DNA of 64,000 bases from Blautia liquoris (GCF_015159595.1 NZ_CP063304.1:2294001-2358000), one strand, 5' to 3'. Positions 43,218 through 52,164 are shown, numbered from the stretch's first letter. The notes: generated by a model from the sequence alone, not told the origin. Numbers and translations are program-made.

Positions 43218-44585
43218 ATGGCAATTAGTAAGAATAGACGAACTGGTTTTTTAACCAAAAATATTGATATCGTCGGATTCGACGATTTAAATGGAAAACC
43301 CGGATTTCAGATGGCAATGCAGAAAGCCAATGGCCATTATTATCTATATGCCACTTCCTTTCGCTGGAATGGCATCAATATCTTAGATGTAACGGATCCT
43401 GCTCATCCGAAAAAGATCAAATGGATGGAGGGTTTCTGGGCAGATGATTCCATCCATGACGGACAATCTACCCCGAAGATGCAGCTCGCAGATGGAATTC
43501 TCGTACTTGCTCATGGCGGTACTATGGATGTTCTTCACGGAACACCAAAGGGTAATACGCTTCCATTCTGGGGCGGAATCTCTATCTGGGATGTCAAAAC
43601 GGATCCTGAAAATCCGAAACTGCTTTCAAAATTCCATTGTGGAGGCGGACCTGGTGTTCACCGTTTCTTCTATAATGGCGGCAGATATATCTATGTCACA
43701 GGTTCCTGTGAGGGATATGCATTCTTCATCCTGCGGATCATAGACATCAAGGATCCCACGCATCCGGTAGAAGTCGGACGCTGGTGGGCAGATGAGCAAT
43801 ATCTGAACAACGCTCCGGGAGGAAAGCTTCCTCCATTCGGCTCTAAGGAGTTTTTAAATACCCCCCAGCTTCACGCATGCAGTTATCGTGATGACATTGT
43901 ATACATGGCATACCAGAATGTCGGTCTGGTACTTGTGGATGTAAAAGACAGATCGAATCCTACTCTGATCGGAAAAGTCGGGCTTAACCCGCCATTCGGA
44001 GGCGGCTCCGGCGGTGCACGTGTCCACACCGTGCTTCCTCTGGGAGATCTTCCTTACGTTCTGGTCTCCACGGAAGCCGAGAGATGCTATTATTTCAATG
44101 GAAAAGAAGACGGCGGAATGTTCGGAAGGCTCACGACACAGCCGATGAATATGCTGGGAATTGTTGAAATTACTGATCCCAAAAACCCAAGTCTGATTTC
44201 TGTATTCCCATATCCGGAAGTTCCGGAAGGATACACACACGGAAAGAACTTCAACCTTGTCGATGGCCTGAGAGTTCCCTTCGGCCCTCACAACTCTTTC
44301 GATGCTTTCGGACCGGATGTATACCAGAAATACAACAACCGTATTTATACGGCCTATTTCCATGCCGGGCTGCGTGTATACGATACAACAGATGTATTCA
44401 ACCCGAAGGAGATTGCATACTGCATCACTCCGGATCCCGAAAAACCAGCCTTCGACAATGAAGACGGAACTCTGATGCCGGGACCACTTGTAGGCATCGC
44501 AGAAGACGTACTTGTAGATGACAGAGGTTATATCTACTTCGATACAGCTAATGATGGTCTCTACATCGCAAAATGCACAGTTTAA
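43218..44585 (+). CDS. Cytoplasmic LVIVD-repeat beta-propeller protein
   Basis: A 455-residue protein behind AAAGGAGG. Repeated strands with the pattern (hydrophobic)3-D-(hydrophobic)-xDPxxP are plain: GINILDVTDPAHPKKI, GISIWDVKTDPENPKLL, FILRIIDIKDPTHPVEV, LVLVDVKDRSNPTLI, GIVEITDPKNPSLI and LRVYDTTDVFNPKEI. This predicts a six- or seven-bladed propeller of LVIVD repeats. There is no signal peptide or membrane anchor, though many LVIVD proteins are exported. Conserved-looking histidines and acids (GGGPGVHRFF, PQLHACSYRDD, PFGPHNSFD) could build a metal or active site. The function is unknown. It stands alone between its own promoter and terminator. Confidence 0.85.
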   Translation: MAISKNRRTGFLTKNIDIVGFDDLNGKPGFQMAMQKANGHYYLYATSFRWNGINILDVTDPAHPKKIKWMEGFWADDSIHDGQSTPKMQLADGILVLAHGGTMDVLHGTPKGNTLPFWGGISIWDVKTDPENPKLLSKFHCGGGPGVHRFFYNGGRYIYVTGSCEGYAFFILRIIDIKDPTHPVEVGRWWADEQYLNNAPGGKLPPFGSKEFLNTPQLHACSYRDDIVYMAYQNVGLVLVDVKDRSNPTLIGKVGLNPPFGGGSGGARVHTVLPLGDLPYVLVSTEAERCYYFNGKEDGGMFGRLTTQPMNMLGIVEITDPKNPSLISVFPYPEVPEGYTHGKNFNLVDGLRVPFGPHNSFDAFGPDVYQKYNNRIYTAYFHAGLRVYDTTDVFNPKEIAYCITPDPEKPAFDNEDGTLMPGPLVGIAEDVLVDDRGYIYFDTANDGLYIAKCTV

Positions 44586-44630
44586 CTTTAAAACTATCAT
44601 AGAATTCGTAGTATGTTAAATTGATTATTC

Positions 44631-44671
44631 AAAAAGAGCTGTCCTTCATTTTTGGAGAACAGCTCTTTTTC
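44631..44671 (+). terminator. Terminator of the LVIVD-repeat gene
   Basis: Arms AAAAAGAGCTGT/ACAGCTCTTTTT 46 nt after the stop, with T-run. Confidence 0.85.
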
Positions 44672-44698
44672 TGTAAACTTATCCCATGTGTCGTAAAA

Positions 44699-44872
44699 CC
44701 TCTTGCTTTAGCTATGGGGATATAAGACACTTCCATCGAATTTACGCAAGTAATTGAAGATGGAACAAATGTACTTCTTGTGGACACCGTGTAAGACGTT
44801 GCAATACCGTATGGTTTTGCCAATGCAGTAGTGGTTGAAACAAGAATCCCCCTGCTTTAGCTGTGGGGAGTG
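44699..44872 (+). mobile_element. Decayed IS200/IS605-like element (both palindromic ends, no transposase)
   Basis: Two copies of TGCTTTAGCT(A/G)TGGGGA (44704-44720, 44853-44869; one mismatch) lie 149 nt apart. The right copy forms the hairpin CCCC-TGCTTTAGCTGT-GGGG, a structure and sequence seen at IS200/IS605 right ends. Between them the plus strand encodes a TnpB-like zinc-knuckle scrap, CTSCGH (44770-44787), with stops on both sides. It abuts the 3' end of the Uma2 gene. It is a non-autonomous or deleted relic. Confidence 0.55.
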
Positions 44873-45430
44873 TCAAAAATCTATTCGACTGGAAATATCC
44901 GAAAAATCAATATATAAATCATCATAAATATTCACTTTAACAACAGAATCAAAAGTATAAGGAATACTTAAAAGATCTCCCTCGAAGTAGTAGACTGTGA
45001 TATTTTTTCGTTTTGGATCTACAATCCAATATTCTCTTACACCATATTTCTTATAATAGTACAATTTCCGAATATAATCGTCAGAGGAATTTCCAGGTGA
45101 AACAATTTCTATGATAAAATCCGGAGCACCGTTACAGCGTTTTCCGTCCAGTTTATCTTTGTCACATACAACTAGGATGTCTGGCTGCACAATCGTCAAA
45201 GGCTGATCAGATAATTTCACATCAAAAGGCGCAGGAAACATAGAACAGTTTCCTTTCTTTTTCCTGATATAACCGCTGATTGAGATGAGCAATTCAGTCA
45301 GAATAGCCTGATGTACCTGAGAGGGACTGGCCATATAATGAATCTGTCCTTCAAAAACTTCTGCGCGTGTATCTTCCGGCAAAGACTCATACTCCTCTAT
45401 TGTAATTATATTCTGTTTTGGCGACAACAT
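44873..45430 (-). CDS. Uma2-family (DUF820) PD-(D/E)xK nuclease-fold protein
   Basis: A 185-residue protein. Motifs are ITIEEYESLPEDTRAEVFEGQIHYMASPSQVHQAILTELL, the acidic residue of QPDILVVCDKDKL, GAPDFIIEIVSPGNSSDDYIRKLYYYKKYGVREYWIVDP (Glu and Lys of the nuclease site) and a C-terminal strand. Uma2 proteins are abundant in cyanobacteria and Clostridia; their biological role is unclear. The IS200/IS605-like relic sits immediately after its stop. No partner gene suggests a function. Confidence 0.9.
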   Translation of the reverse strand: MLSPKQNIITIEEYESLPEDTRAEVFEGQIHYMASPSQVHQAILTELLISISGYIRKKKGNCSMFPAPFDVKLSDQPLTIVQPDILVVCDKDKLDGKRCNGAPDFIIEIVSPGNSSDDYIRKLYYYKKYGVREYWIVDPKRKNITVYYFEGDLLSIPYTFDSVVKVNIYDDLYIDFSDISSRIDF

Positions 45431-45553
45431 TGTGAATACACATCCTTTCTATACTGAAGATTTTATGTTAACGGACTTTTAATATCATCTTATAGTTTTA
45501 GAATATCATTATTTCATTACTTTCTCAATACCATATTTTTTATTATTTTTCTC

Positions 45554-45584
45554 TTGACTCTATACTAGCTATAGTCTTTATACT
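45554..45584 (+). promoter_or_regulatory. MerR-type promoter with 19-nt spacer and central dyad
   Basis: -35 TTGACT (45554-45559) and TATACT (45579-45584) are separated by 19 nt instead of 17. The spacer begins with the dyad CTATA-N5-TATAG (45560-45574). This is the layout of MerR/BmrR-activated promoters, where the regulator untwists DNA to align the boxes. A BmrR-like regulator gene is third in the operon. Confidence 0.7.
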
Positions 45585-45629
45585 CAAGTTATAGATTTTA
45601 ATCACCTACACAGAAAGGAATAAAGGATT

Positions 45630-47009
45630 ATGAAGAAACTTATCAAAAATGCTCAGGCTATTGTAACTTGCGATGAAAAGGATACGGTTTACCGTGATGC
45701 CGACATCTTAATTGACGGACAGGAAATTATAGAAATAGGCAAGAATCTGTCCCCCGATGGTGCTGATGAAGTCATTGATGCCAAAAACAAATTTGTCTAT
45801 CCGGGCCTTGTCAACACCCACCACCACTTCTTCCAGACATTTGTCCGAAACACAGTAAAAGTAGATTATCCAAACATGACAGTTCCGCAATGGCTGGATC
45901 ATATCTATCCGGTTTTTAAGCTGATCAATCAGGATGTCATCTACTATTCTTCACTTACAGCTATGGCAGATCTCCTGAAACATGGCTGTACAACGGCCTT
46001 TGACCATCAATACTGTTACACTACAAATTCCGGAAAAGAAACCGTAGACCGGCAGATGGAGGCAGCAGAACTTTTGGGCATTCGTTATACAGCAGGCCGT
46101 GGAACCAATACTCTTCCAAGAAGTGAGGGAAGTACCATGCCGGAGGAAATGCTCGAAACTACGGATGAATTTATCAAGGACTGTCAGCGGATCATTGAAA
46201 CATATCACGACCCAAAAAAATTCTCGAAAAGACAAATTGTGGTCGCTCCTTGTCAGCCGATGAACTGTTACAAAGATACCTTTGTTGAATCCATAAAACT
46301 TGCCAGAAGTGAGAATGTTCATCTACATACCCATCTGGGAGAAGGCGAAAACGAAGTGATACAACAGCGCTGGGGCATAAGAAGTCTTGACTGGTGCGAA
46401 AAGATTGATTTTGTCGGCGAAGATGTCTGGATTGCTCATGGATGGGAATTACAAGATGATGAACTGGATCGCCTTGCAGGGTATAAAACCGGCATTTCCC
46501 ACTGTCCGGCTCCTGCCGTTCTCGGTGGATTTCCGATCTTAAATTTTAACAAGCTGCTTGACAAAGGCGTCCTTGTAAGCCTCGGATGCGATGGCTCTGC
46601 GACAAATGATAGTTCTAATCTTTTGGATTCGCTTCGGATGGCTTATCTAATGCAGGCCTTTTACAGCAAAGAACGTGGCGGTTGTGTCCAGCCATATGAA
46701 CTACTGAAGATGGCAACCATCAACGGTGCAAAAACTCTTGGAAGAACTGATATCGGTTCTCTGGAAAAGGGAAAAGCGGCTGATCTGTTCATGATCGATA
46801 CAAGCAATCTTGAGTTTACCGGCATGTGGCATGACCCTGCAAACCTTCTCGCCAGAGGCGGTGTGACCGGGCCAACCTGGATGACGATGGTTGGTGGCGA
46901 CGTTGTCTCAAAAGAAGGACATCTGGTAGGCATTGACGAGGAAAAGCTCGCATACGAAGGGGAAAAAGTATGTACGAATGTCCTCAGAAACCATTGTGAT
47001 GCATTTTAG
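45630..47009 (+). CDS. Cytoplasmic amidohydrolase, 8-oxoguanine deaminase-like
   Basis: A 459-residue amidohydrolase of the COG0402 group. Metal ligands are HxH in NTHHHFFQTFVRN, His in HTHLGEGENE with the catalytic Glu, His in IAHGWEL and Asp in SLGCDGSATND. The HFFQT...N start and CDGSATNDSSNLLDSLR near the end are typical of the 8-oxoguanine/isoxanthopterin/guanine deaminase branch rather than atrazine chlorohydrolases. It would deaminate a purine or similar heterocycle. It is first in a three-gene operon with a YczE-like membrane protein and a BmrR-like regulator. The exact substrate is not provable by eye. Confidence 0.85.
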   Translation: MKKLIKNAQAIVTCDEKDTVYRDADILIDGQEIIEIGKNLSPDGADEVIDAKNKFVYPGLVNTHHHFFQTFVRNTVKVDYPNMTVPQWLDHIYPVFKLINQDVIYYSSLTAMADLLKHGCTTAFDHQYCYTTNSGKETVDRQMEAAELLGIRYTAGRGTNTLPRSEGSTMPEEMLETTDEFIKDCQRIIETYHDPKKFSKRQIVVAPCQPMNCYKDTFVESIKLARSENVHLHTHLGEGENEVIQQRWGIRSLDWCEKIDFVGEDVWIAHGWELQDDELDRLAGYKTGISHCPAPAVLGGFPILNFNKLLDKGVLVSLGCDGSATNDSSNLLDSLRMAYLMQAFYSKERGGCVQPYELLKMATINGAKTLGRTDIGSLEKGKAADLFMIDTSNLEFTGMWHDPANLLARGGVTGPTWMTMVGGDVVSKEGHLVGIDEEKLAYEGEKVCTNVLRNHCDAF

Positions 47010-47027
47010 TCGGGAAGCGAGAATGAG

Positions 47028-47675
47028 ATGGAAAACACCATGAATATAAATAAGGAAAACAGTAAAACATTTTTAATAAACACGTTACGAATATGTCTTG
47101 GCCTATTTATCACAGGAATTGGCACTGCTATGATGTATCTCGTGAACTGGGGAAGTGCACCTGCCGCAACCATTGGCGACGGTGTCCATGTTGCATTTCA
47201 TATGAGTTATGGTACTGCGGGCATACTGGTCAATATACTATTTCTTATTGTGCTTGTATTTCTTGACCGATCACTGATCAGTATTGGAACAATACTGGCA
47301 ACGTTCTTCCTGGGAATTTTTATTGATGTCGGTGTGTTTCTGATACAGCCTTTTTATACCGACACTTTTTCTGTCCCTGCAAAAGCAGCCATTCTTGTGC
47401 TGGGCGGTATCATCACCGCTATAGGGCTCGGATCTTATGTAGGAGTAAACTTTGGAATCGGAGCCATTGATGGAATGTCCGTGGCATTAAACAAAAAATT
47501 CAACATCCCATTTACTGTATGCCGCTGGGGTGTGGATATTTTAATTACGCTTGTAGGAATAGCCCTTGGCGGGGCATGGGGAGCCGGAACTGTTGTCTCT
47601 GTCATCATCACTGGCCCAATTATGCAAGTTGTGATAAAATATTCGCAGGAGTTCCGTAAGAAACATTTGAAATAA
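47028..47675 (+). CDS. YczE/YitT-like five-helix membrane protein
   Basis: A 215-residue integral membrane protein of the COG2364 type: LRICLGLFITGIGTAMMYLVNWGSAPAATIGDGV, ILVNILFLIVLVFLDRSLISIGTILATFFLGIFIDVGV and LGSYVGVNFGIGAIDGMSVALNKKFNIPFTVCRW are characteristic. No enzyme motif is seen. The family is poorly characterised; transport of a small metabolite is plausible. It lies 18 nt after the deaminase gene, so it may move the same compound. Confidence 0.82.
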   Translation: MENTMNINKENSKTFLINTLRICLGLFITGIGTAMMYLVNWGSAPAATIGDGVHVAFHMSYGTAGILVNILFLIVLVFLDRSLISIGTILATFFLGIFIDVGVFLIQPFYTDTFSVPAKAAILVLGGIITAIGLGSYVGVNFGIGAIDGMSVALNKKFNIPFTVCRWGVDILITLVGIALGGAWGAGTVVSVIITGPIMQVVIKYSQEFRKKHLK

Positions 47676-47707
47676 CAGAGAACTATCATAATTAGATGGA
47701 GTTTTGT

Positions 47708-48463
47708 ATGGAAGATAAAATCTATAGTATTGGAGAGATGAGTAAGCTTTTCAACTTGAGTGTTCAAACTCTTCGCTATTACGATAAAATCAATTTATTC
47801 GTGCCAGAATACAGAGACTCAAATGGATATCGGAAATATCGGTTTGAACAGATCTATAAGCTGGCCGCAATCTGTCATATGAAAAAGATTGGGTATCCCT
47901 TAAAGCGAATTGCTGAAATCATGAACAGCCGGAATGTAGATACCTCTCAAAGCGAAATGAAAAACCGGCTTCATTATGTAGCGCAAGAAATTAAATATTT
48001 ACAGAATACGGAAGAAGTACTCAACAGAAAAATTGCGTTTATCGACAGAGAGGTGCCGAATAGTAACTCCCAATTGGGCGATTCCATACAAGACTATCAA
48101 ACCCGTTATTATATCCCAATCGGAACTGAAGAAACATTATACAAAGATAAATCCTTTTATCTCAATCCCACGATTGTTTTTTATAATGATAAGGGAGATC
48201 GAAAGTTTGGAGCTTATCTTGGGACAGCAAAAGAATTAAAATCCAAAGACGAGAGTCTAAACAGTATTCGGTCGGGGAAATATCTGTGTGTATGGCACAA
48301 GGGCGGATATGACACCATCTGGCAGCACGTGCTGGAAATACGCAGGAAATATAGAAATCTTAAACTTGAAAACTGGTCTGTCCATTTTAATATAGTAGAC
48401 CAGTTTATAGAGAAAAACCCGGATCATTATCTTACAAAACTTCAAATTCCGATAAAAAAATAA
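47708..48463 (+). CDS. MerR-family regulator with GyrI-like effector domain (BmrR type)
   Basis: About 251 residues. The start at 47708 has GGAG 6 nt upstream; an ATG 12 nt earlier overlaps that site. The N-terminal MerR helix-turn-helix is YSIGEMSKLFNLSVQTLRYYDKINLFVPEYRDSNGYRKYRFEQ, followed by a coiled-coil linker (about 85-115) and a C-terminal GyrI-like domain (YYIPIGTEET...SIRSGKYLCVWHKGGYDTIWQHVLEI). BmrR relatives bind planar or cationic aromatic ligands in that domain. It is the last gene of the deaminase operon, whose promoter has the MerR 19-nt spacer, so autoactivation by a heterocyclic substrate is likely. Confidence 0.9.
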   Translation: MEDKIYSIGEMSKLFNLSVQTLRYYDKINLFVPEYRDSNGYRKYRFEQIYKLAAICHMKKIGYPLKRIAEIMNSRNVDTSQSEMKNRLHYVAQEIKYLQNTEEVLNRKIAFIDREVPNSNSQLGDSIQDYQTRYYIPIGTEETLYKDKSFYLNPTIVFYNDKGDRKFGAYLGTAKELKSKDESLNSIRSGKYLCVWHKGGYDTIWQHVLEIRRKYRNLKLENWSVHFNIVDQFIEKNPDHYLTKLQIPIKK

Positions 48464-48510
48464 AAACCACTGAGTGCAGTACATTTGCAGCTGCGCTCAG
48501 TGGTTTTTAT
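48462..48510. terminator. Bidirectional terminator between MerR-type and LCP genes
   Basis: Arms AAAAACCACTGAGTGCAG/CTGCGCTCAGTGGTTTTT (one mismatch, G/C against T) with A/T runs on both sides, between convergent genes. Confidence 0.9.
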
Positions 48511-48511
48511 T

Positions 48512-49567
48512 TTAATACAGTTTTTCCTGAAGATATGATCTGCAGTTTTCAAGATCCGGCACAAGTACCTGCATCTTTCGAATGATAGCCGGACTGAATG
48601 CGCCATCCTGAGGAATTCGATAACTTTCCACATTATTTACACCCATCGTGAGAACAGCCATCGCATATCCCATAATATCTCCATGTGACAGATCTGTTGT
48701 CAGAAGTGGAAAACCTTTATCAATCAACTTTAAGATTGTGTTTACATCCGATTTCTTCGCCTTATCAAACGCTGCCATCAATACTTCTCTCTGCCGGTTT
48801 GTTCTTTCATAATCAGAGTTTCCGATCGAACGGTTTCTCGCATGAACAAGGGCCTGCTCTCCGTTCATATGATTCATGCCCTCACTCAGATCCCAATCCT
48901 CCCGTCTCGGCTGAGGATATAAAACATTTTGATCTTTTCCCGTTATATAGTCCGCTTCCTTTTGTGAGAGTTCCAGATCAATGCCGCCAAGCAGATCAAT
49001 GCAAGACTGAAATCCCTCGAAATCCACTTCTATATTCCCATCAATATGAACACCGAAATTCTTCTCTACCACCTGATCCAGAAGTTCCATTCCACCAAAC
49101 TGATACGCTGCATTCATACGATTGTCGCTGTAACCGGGAATCTGAACATATAAATCACGCATAAAAGAAGTAACCTGTATTGTATTCTTCTTCTTATTGA
49201 TTGTGGCCATCATCATAGAATCAGAGCGCTGTCTTCCCTGCCCTTCTCTCCTATCCTGCCCGATCAGCATGATATTTACGACATCTTTATCCTTCATAAT
49301 GTCCTCTGTAAGATCCGGCCACGTTACATCCTCAGGTGCAATCTCCTGCAGTTCACTATTGGCTTCATTTGCCATATCCTCATCCGTTTCAAATGTCTCC
49401 TTGGAAGGATCAATCTTTTGGTTGTCCTCCGCGGTCACCTTATTAATCTTGCCGAGTGTATGCTGCGCATAGGCATAACCAGCCCCAATAACAATTACAA
49501 CAACCAAAAGCACTGCAATCAGAATTTTGACACCCAAAGGCATCTTCTTTTTTTTCTTTCGTTTCAT
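48512..49567 (-). CDS. LytR-CpsA-Psr (LCP) family cell-wall polymer ligase
   Basis: A 351-residue membrane-anchored protein: basic N-terminus, one helix (VKILIAVLLVVVIVIGAGYAYA, about 13-34), an acidic linker, then the LCP domain. Motifs are RSDSMMM, SFMRDLYVQIPGYSDNRMNAAYQFGG and LVHARNRSIGNSDYERTNRQRE, with the arginines and aspartate that bind the polyprenyl pyrophosphate. It transfers secondary polymers such as teichoic acid or capsule to peptidoglycan outside the cell. It stands alone and has a hairpin in its leader. Confidence 0.95.
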   Translation of the reverse strand: MKRKKKKKMPLGVKILIAVLLVVVIVIGAGYAYAQHTLGKINKVTAEDNQKIDPSKETFETDEDMANEANSELQEIAPEDVTWPDLTEDIMKDKDVVNIMLIGQDRREGQGRQRSDSMMMATINKKKNTIQVTSFMRDLYVQIPGYSDNRMNAAYQFGGMELLDQVVEKNFGVHIDGNIEVDFEGFQSCIDLLGGIDLELSQKEADYITGKDQNVLYPQPRREDWDLSEGMNHMNGEQALVHARNRSIGNSDYERTNRQREVLMAAFDKAKKSDVNTILKLIDKGFPLLTTDLSHGDIMGYAMAVLTMGVNNVESYRIPQDGAFSPAIIRKMQVLVPDLENCRSYLQEKLY

Positions 49568-49630
49568 CTTAATCTCCTCATATGTCTTTCAGGAATGTTG
49601 TGATACGAGCGTCCAAAACAAACCGTACAT

Positions 49631-49674
49631 ATCACGCCACAGCAGACAATCGCTGCCGTGATGTCAACATTATA
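49631..49674 (-). promoter_or_regulatory. -10 element and leader hairpin of the LCP gene
   Basis: TATAAT on the minus strand (49669-49674) is followed at once by a long imperfect hairpin with outer arms ATCACG/CGTGAT (49631-49636, 49657-49662) at the expected 5' end of the mRNA. It may stabilise the transcript. The rest of the gap 49568-49804 shows nothing clear. Confidence 0.4.
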
Positions 49675-49804
49675 CACCATTTCGGAGAAATATGGGATAT
49701 TATTTTCATATTGAACATTACACATGAAATAAAGACTGAATCAACAGCTTTATGCGCTGGCTCCAGAAACAAAAGGTTGTGTAATGCCAGGTGCCCATGC
49801 TCAA

Positions 49805-50719
49805 TTATGGAAGAATCTTTCCGGCTGACAGATAAAGTTCATACCACTCTTCTCTTGTCAATTCCACACCTGGAGCTTTACAAATTCCTCTGATATGCTC
49901 AAGCCCCGTTGTACCGACAATGACCTGTATCCCTGCCGGATGGCGCAGCAGCCACGCAACCGCGACTGCGTTTTCCGTGACATCATATTTCTTAGCTAAC
50001 CTGGTCAAAGTTTCATTTAGTTTTGGATACTTATCACTGCCTATAAACACTCCTTCAAACATCCCATACTGAAACGGGGACCACGCCTGAAGTGTGATTC
50101 TTTTCAATCTCGAATATTCGAGAATTCCACCGTCCCTGTCACATCCTGCATCACTGTGTATATTTACATTTATTCCCGCATCAATGGTCGGGCAATGAGC
50201 GACGCTCATCTGAATCTGATCAATTTTAATTCGGTTATCACAATAGCTGTTCAACAGCTCCATCTGCATTGGATTCTGGTTGCTGACACCAAAAGTGTTC
50301 ACTTTTCCAGCCTTCGTAAGCTCATCAAATGCCTCTGCAACTTCTTCCGGTTCCATCAGTGCATCAGGTCTGTGAAGTAACAAGCTGTCCACATGATCCG
50401 TGCCCAGTCTTTTTAGACTCCCATCTACTGATTCGATAATATGTTTCTTCGAAAAATCGAAACTAATTCCAGGTCTGATTCCACATTTTGTCTGAATATA
50501 CATCTTACCTCTTAAACTGGGTGTTAGGGCTTTTCCAAACACCTCTTCCGACTTCCCCCCGCCATATATATCCGCATGATCAAAGAAGTTAATCCCGTTC
50601 TCTAATGCCGTCTCTATGATTGCATGAACCCTATCAGACGATAAACTGTCAATTCTCATACAACCCAGTCCAACACGCGATACTTCCTGTAAGTCCTTAC
50701 TTAGATTAAATGTTTTCAT
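49805..50719 (-). CDS. Aldo/keto reductase
   Basis: A 304-residue NADP-dependent TIM-barrel reductase. Motifs are VGLGCMRIDSL, the catalytic Asp and Tyr in FFDHADIYGGG, Lys in IQTKCGI and His in LLHRPDAL; QIQMSVAHC and AVAWLLRHPAGIQVIVGTTGLEHI line the cofactor side. The form resembles the YdhF-like (AKR11/COG4989) group. It overlaps the peptidase gene by 14 nt and is the last gene of the URO-D/ABC operon. It probably reduces a sugar or small aldehyde; the substrate is unknown. Confidence 0.92.
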   Translation of the reverse strand: MKTFNLSKDLQEVSRVGLGCMRIDSLSSDRVHAIIETALENGINFFDHADIYGGGKSEEVFGKALTPSLRGKMYIQTKCGIRPGISFDFSKKHIIESVDGSLKRLGTDHVDSLLLHRPDALMEPEEVAEAFDELTKAGKVNTFGVSNQNPMQMELLNSYCDNRIKIDQIQMSVAHCPTIDAGINVNIHSDAGCDRDGGILEYSRLKRITLQAWSPFQYGMFEGVFIGSDKYPKLNETLTRLAKKYDVTENAVAVAWLLRHPAGIQVIVGTTGLEHIRGICKAPGVELTREEWYELYLSAGKILP

Positions 50720-52148
50720 TGTTCACCATTCCCTTTCCTACCCACTGATCCAGCTTAACCAGGGCATTCACATAAATTTTAACAGCTTTTTGAATATTGT
50801 CGACTGACTCCGCCTCATCGGCACTGTGACAATTTCCGTGTCCTTCTGATAATCCCAAAACAGAGAAATCTCTGTCCTGCCCGGGACCAAATCCAATCGC
50901 ATTAGGGATTTTTCTTGCATAAGTTCCTCCTCCCATGACGAAAGGTTCATCATTCTGCCCGGTCTCTTCTTTCCAGGCACTCATCAAAGTCTGGACAAAA
51001 GGGCTTTTTTCATTCATATAATAGGGAGGATCATCTTCTTCCTTGATGATGTCAAATCCTGATTTATCGGCTTCTGAATAAAGTTGCTTTTTTATTGAAG
51101 CGCCAGAGACGGTAATTGGGTATCTTATATCCAGAGACAGAATAGTCTTTCCCTGTTCCAATTTCAGAATCCCTGCATTACAGGTCAATTTTCCGGAGAG
51201 TTCATCCTCACAGGCAATACCAAGTTTCCTGCCATATCCGTCCGAAGCAGTTCGATATAAAAATTCTAATAAATCTAGGTAGTTTTTATCTCTGCCGATT
51301 ACTTTTTTTAATTTCGCAGCAAGCATGCCAATTGCATTCTTTGATCCCGGTGGAAACGCAGCATGTCCACCAATACCACGACATTGATACGTCTTTTCCC
51401 CCTGTTCTGTGACAAGGACCGCCGTGGCCTCATCCGGAATCATATTCGCCGCAGTTCCGGCTGACAGTTCTTTAAATCTGGAAAAGTAATTTCTAGACTT
51501 AAATGTCACATTATAATGACCTTTTTCTCCGCAGCACACCGGAAATCCGCAATCTGCGACAAAAGAATAGTTTGGGGCTTTTTCATTTTCCAGGTAATGC
51601 TTCACGTCCCGCATACCACTTTCTTCCTGGCAGCCCAGAATTTGCCGCACTCTTATGTTTTTAATAAGATCTTGCTGAAGACAGTATTTCATCGCATAGT
51701 GCACTGCCATTGCAGGGCCTTTATTATCCTGCACTCCTCTTCCAATAACATAACCATCTTTTATCGTACATTTAAGCGGTGGATAAGTCCATCCGGATCC
51801 CACGGGAACTACATCCAGGTGATTCCATATCCCTATTTCAGGTTTTGTCTTATTGCTTGAGCCAATAATTGCCGAAGCACAGTATCCATCGTGATTATAG
51901 CTCTCCATTTTGTCTCGCCTGGAAATATACAGAAACTGATCCAGTGCTTTCTTGCATTCACTTCCAAAAGGCTCATCCGAGGTTGGATCTTCCTCCTGTG
52001 CCACACTCTCAATTTTGACCAGGGATGTAATATCGCAGAGCAGATTCTCTCGCTCTTCATCTAGCCATATGTCCAACTTACTGCTTTTCTTCGATTCATT
52101 CACATCTTGCAAGTGTATAAGTATCCCCTTTCCCATCTGTATTCGCAC
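50706..52148 (-). CDS. Sapep-type M20 dipeptidase (PepV-like)
   Basis: About 480 residues. Metal-site motifs are GIWNHLDVVPVGSGW, RGVQDNKGPAMAV, ILGCQEESGMRDV and the final His in SEGHGNCHSADE. The lid domain has GIGGHAAFPPGSKNA. The family hydrolyses dipeptides with a free N-terminus, using Mn or Zn. The start is uncertain: the GTG at 52148 and the ATG 12 nt later have no good ribosome site, and a TTG further in follows AAAGGGG by 12 nt. It lies between the sugar permeases and an aldo/keto reductase, an unusual place for a dipeptidase. Confidence 0.9.
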   Translation of the reverse strand: MRIQMGKGILIHLQDVNESKKSSKLDIWLDEERENLLCDITSLVKIESVAQEEDPTSDEPFGSECKKALDQFLYISRRDKMESYNHDGYCASAIIGSSNKTKPEIGIWNHLDVVPVGSGWTYPPLKCTIKDGYVIGRGVQDNKGPAMAVHYAMKYCLQQDLIKNIRVRQILGCQEESGMRDVKHYLENEKAPNYSFVADCGFPVCCGEKGHYNVTFKSRNYFSRFKELSAGTAANMIPDEATAVLVTEQGEKTYQCRGIGGHAAFPPGSKNAIGMLAAKLKKVIGRDKNYLDLLEFLYRTASDGYGRKLGIACEDELSGKLTCNAGILKLEQGKTILSLDIRYPITVSGASIKKQLYSEADKSGFDIIKEEDDPPYYMNEKSPFVQTLMSAWKEETGQNDEPFVMGGGTYARKIPNAIGFGPGQDRDFSVLGLSEGHGNCHSADEAESVDNIQKAVKIYVNALVKLDQWVGKGMVNNENI

Positions 52149-52164
52149 ATTTTTCTGGACGCAC

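Noticed and set aside
44629-44823. A 64-codon minus-strand reading across the IS-like relic
   Set aside because: It crosses a terminator and the palindromic end, has no ribosome site and no recognisable protein character.
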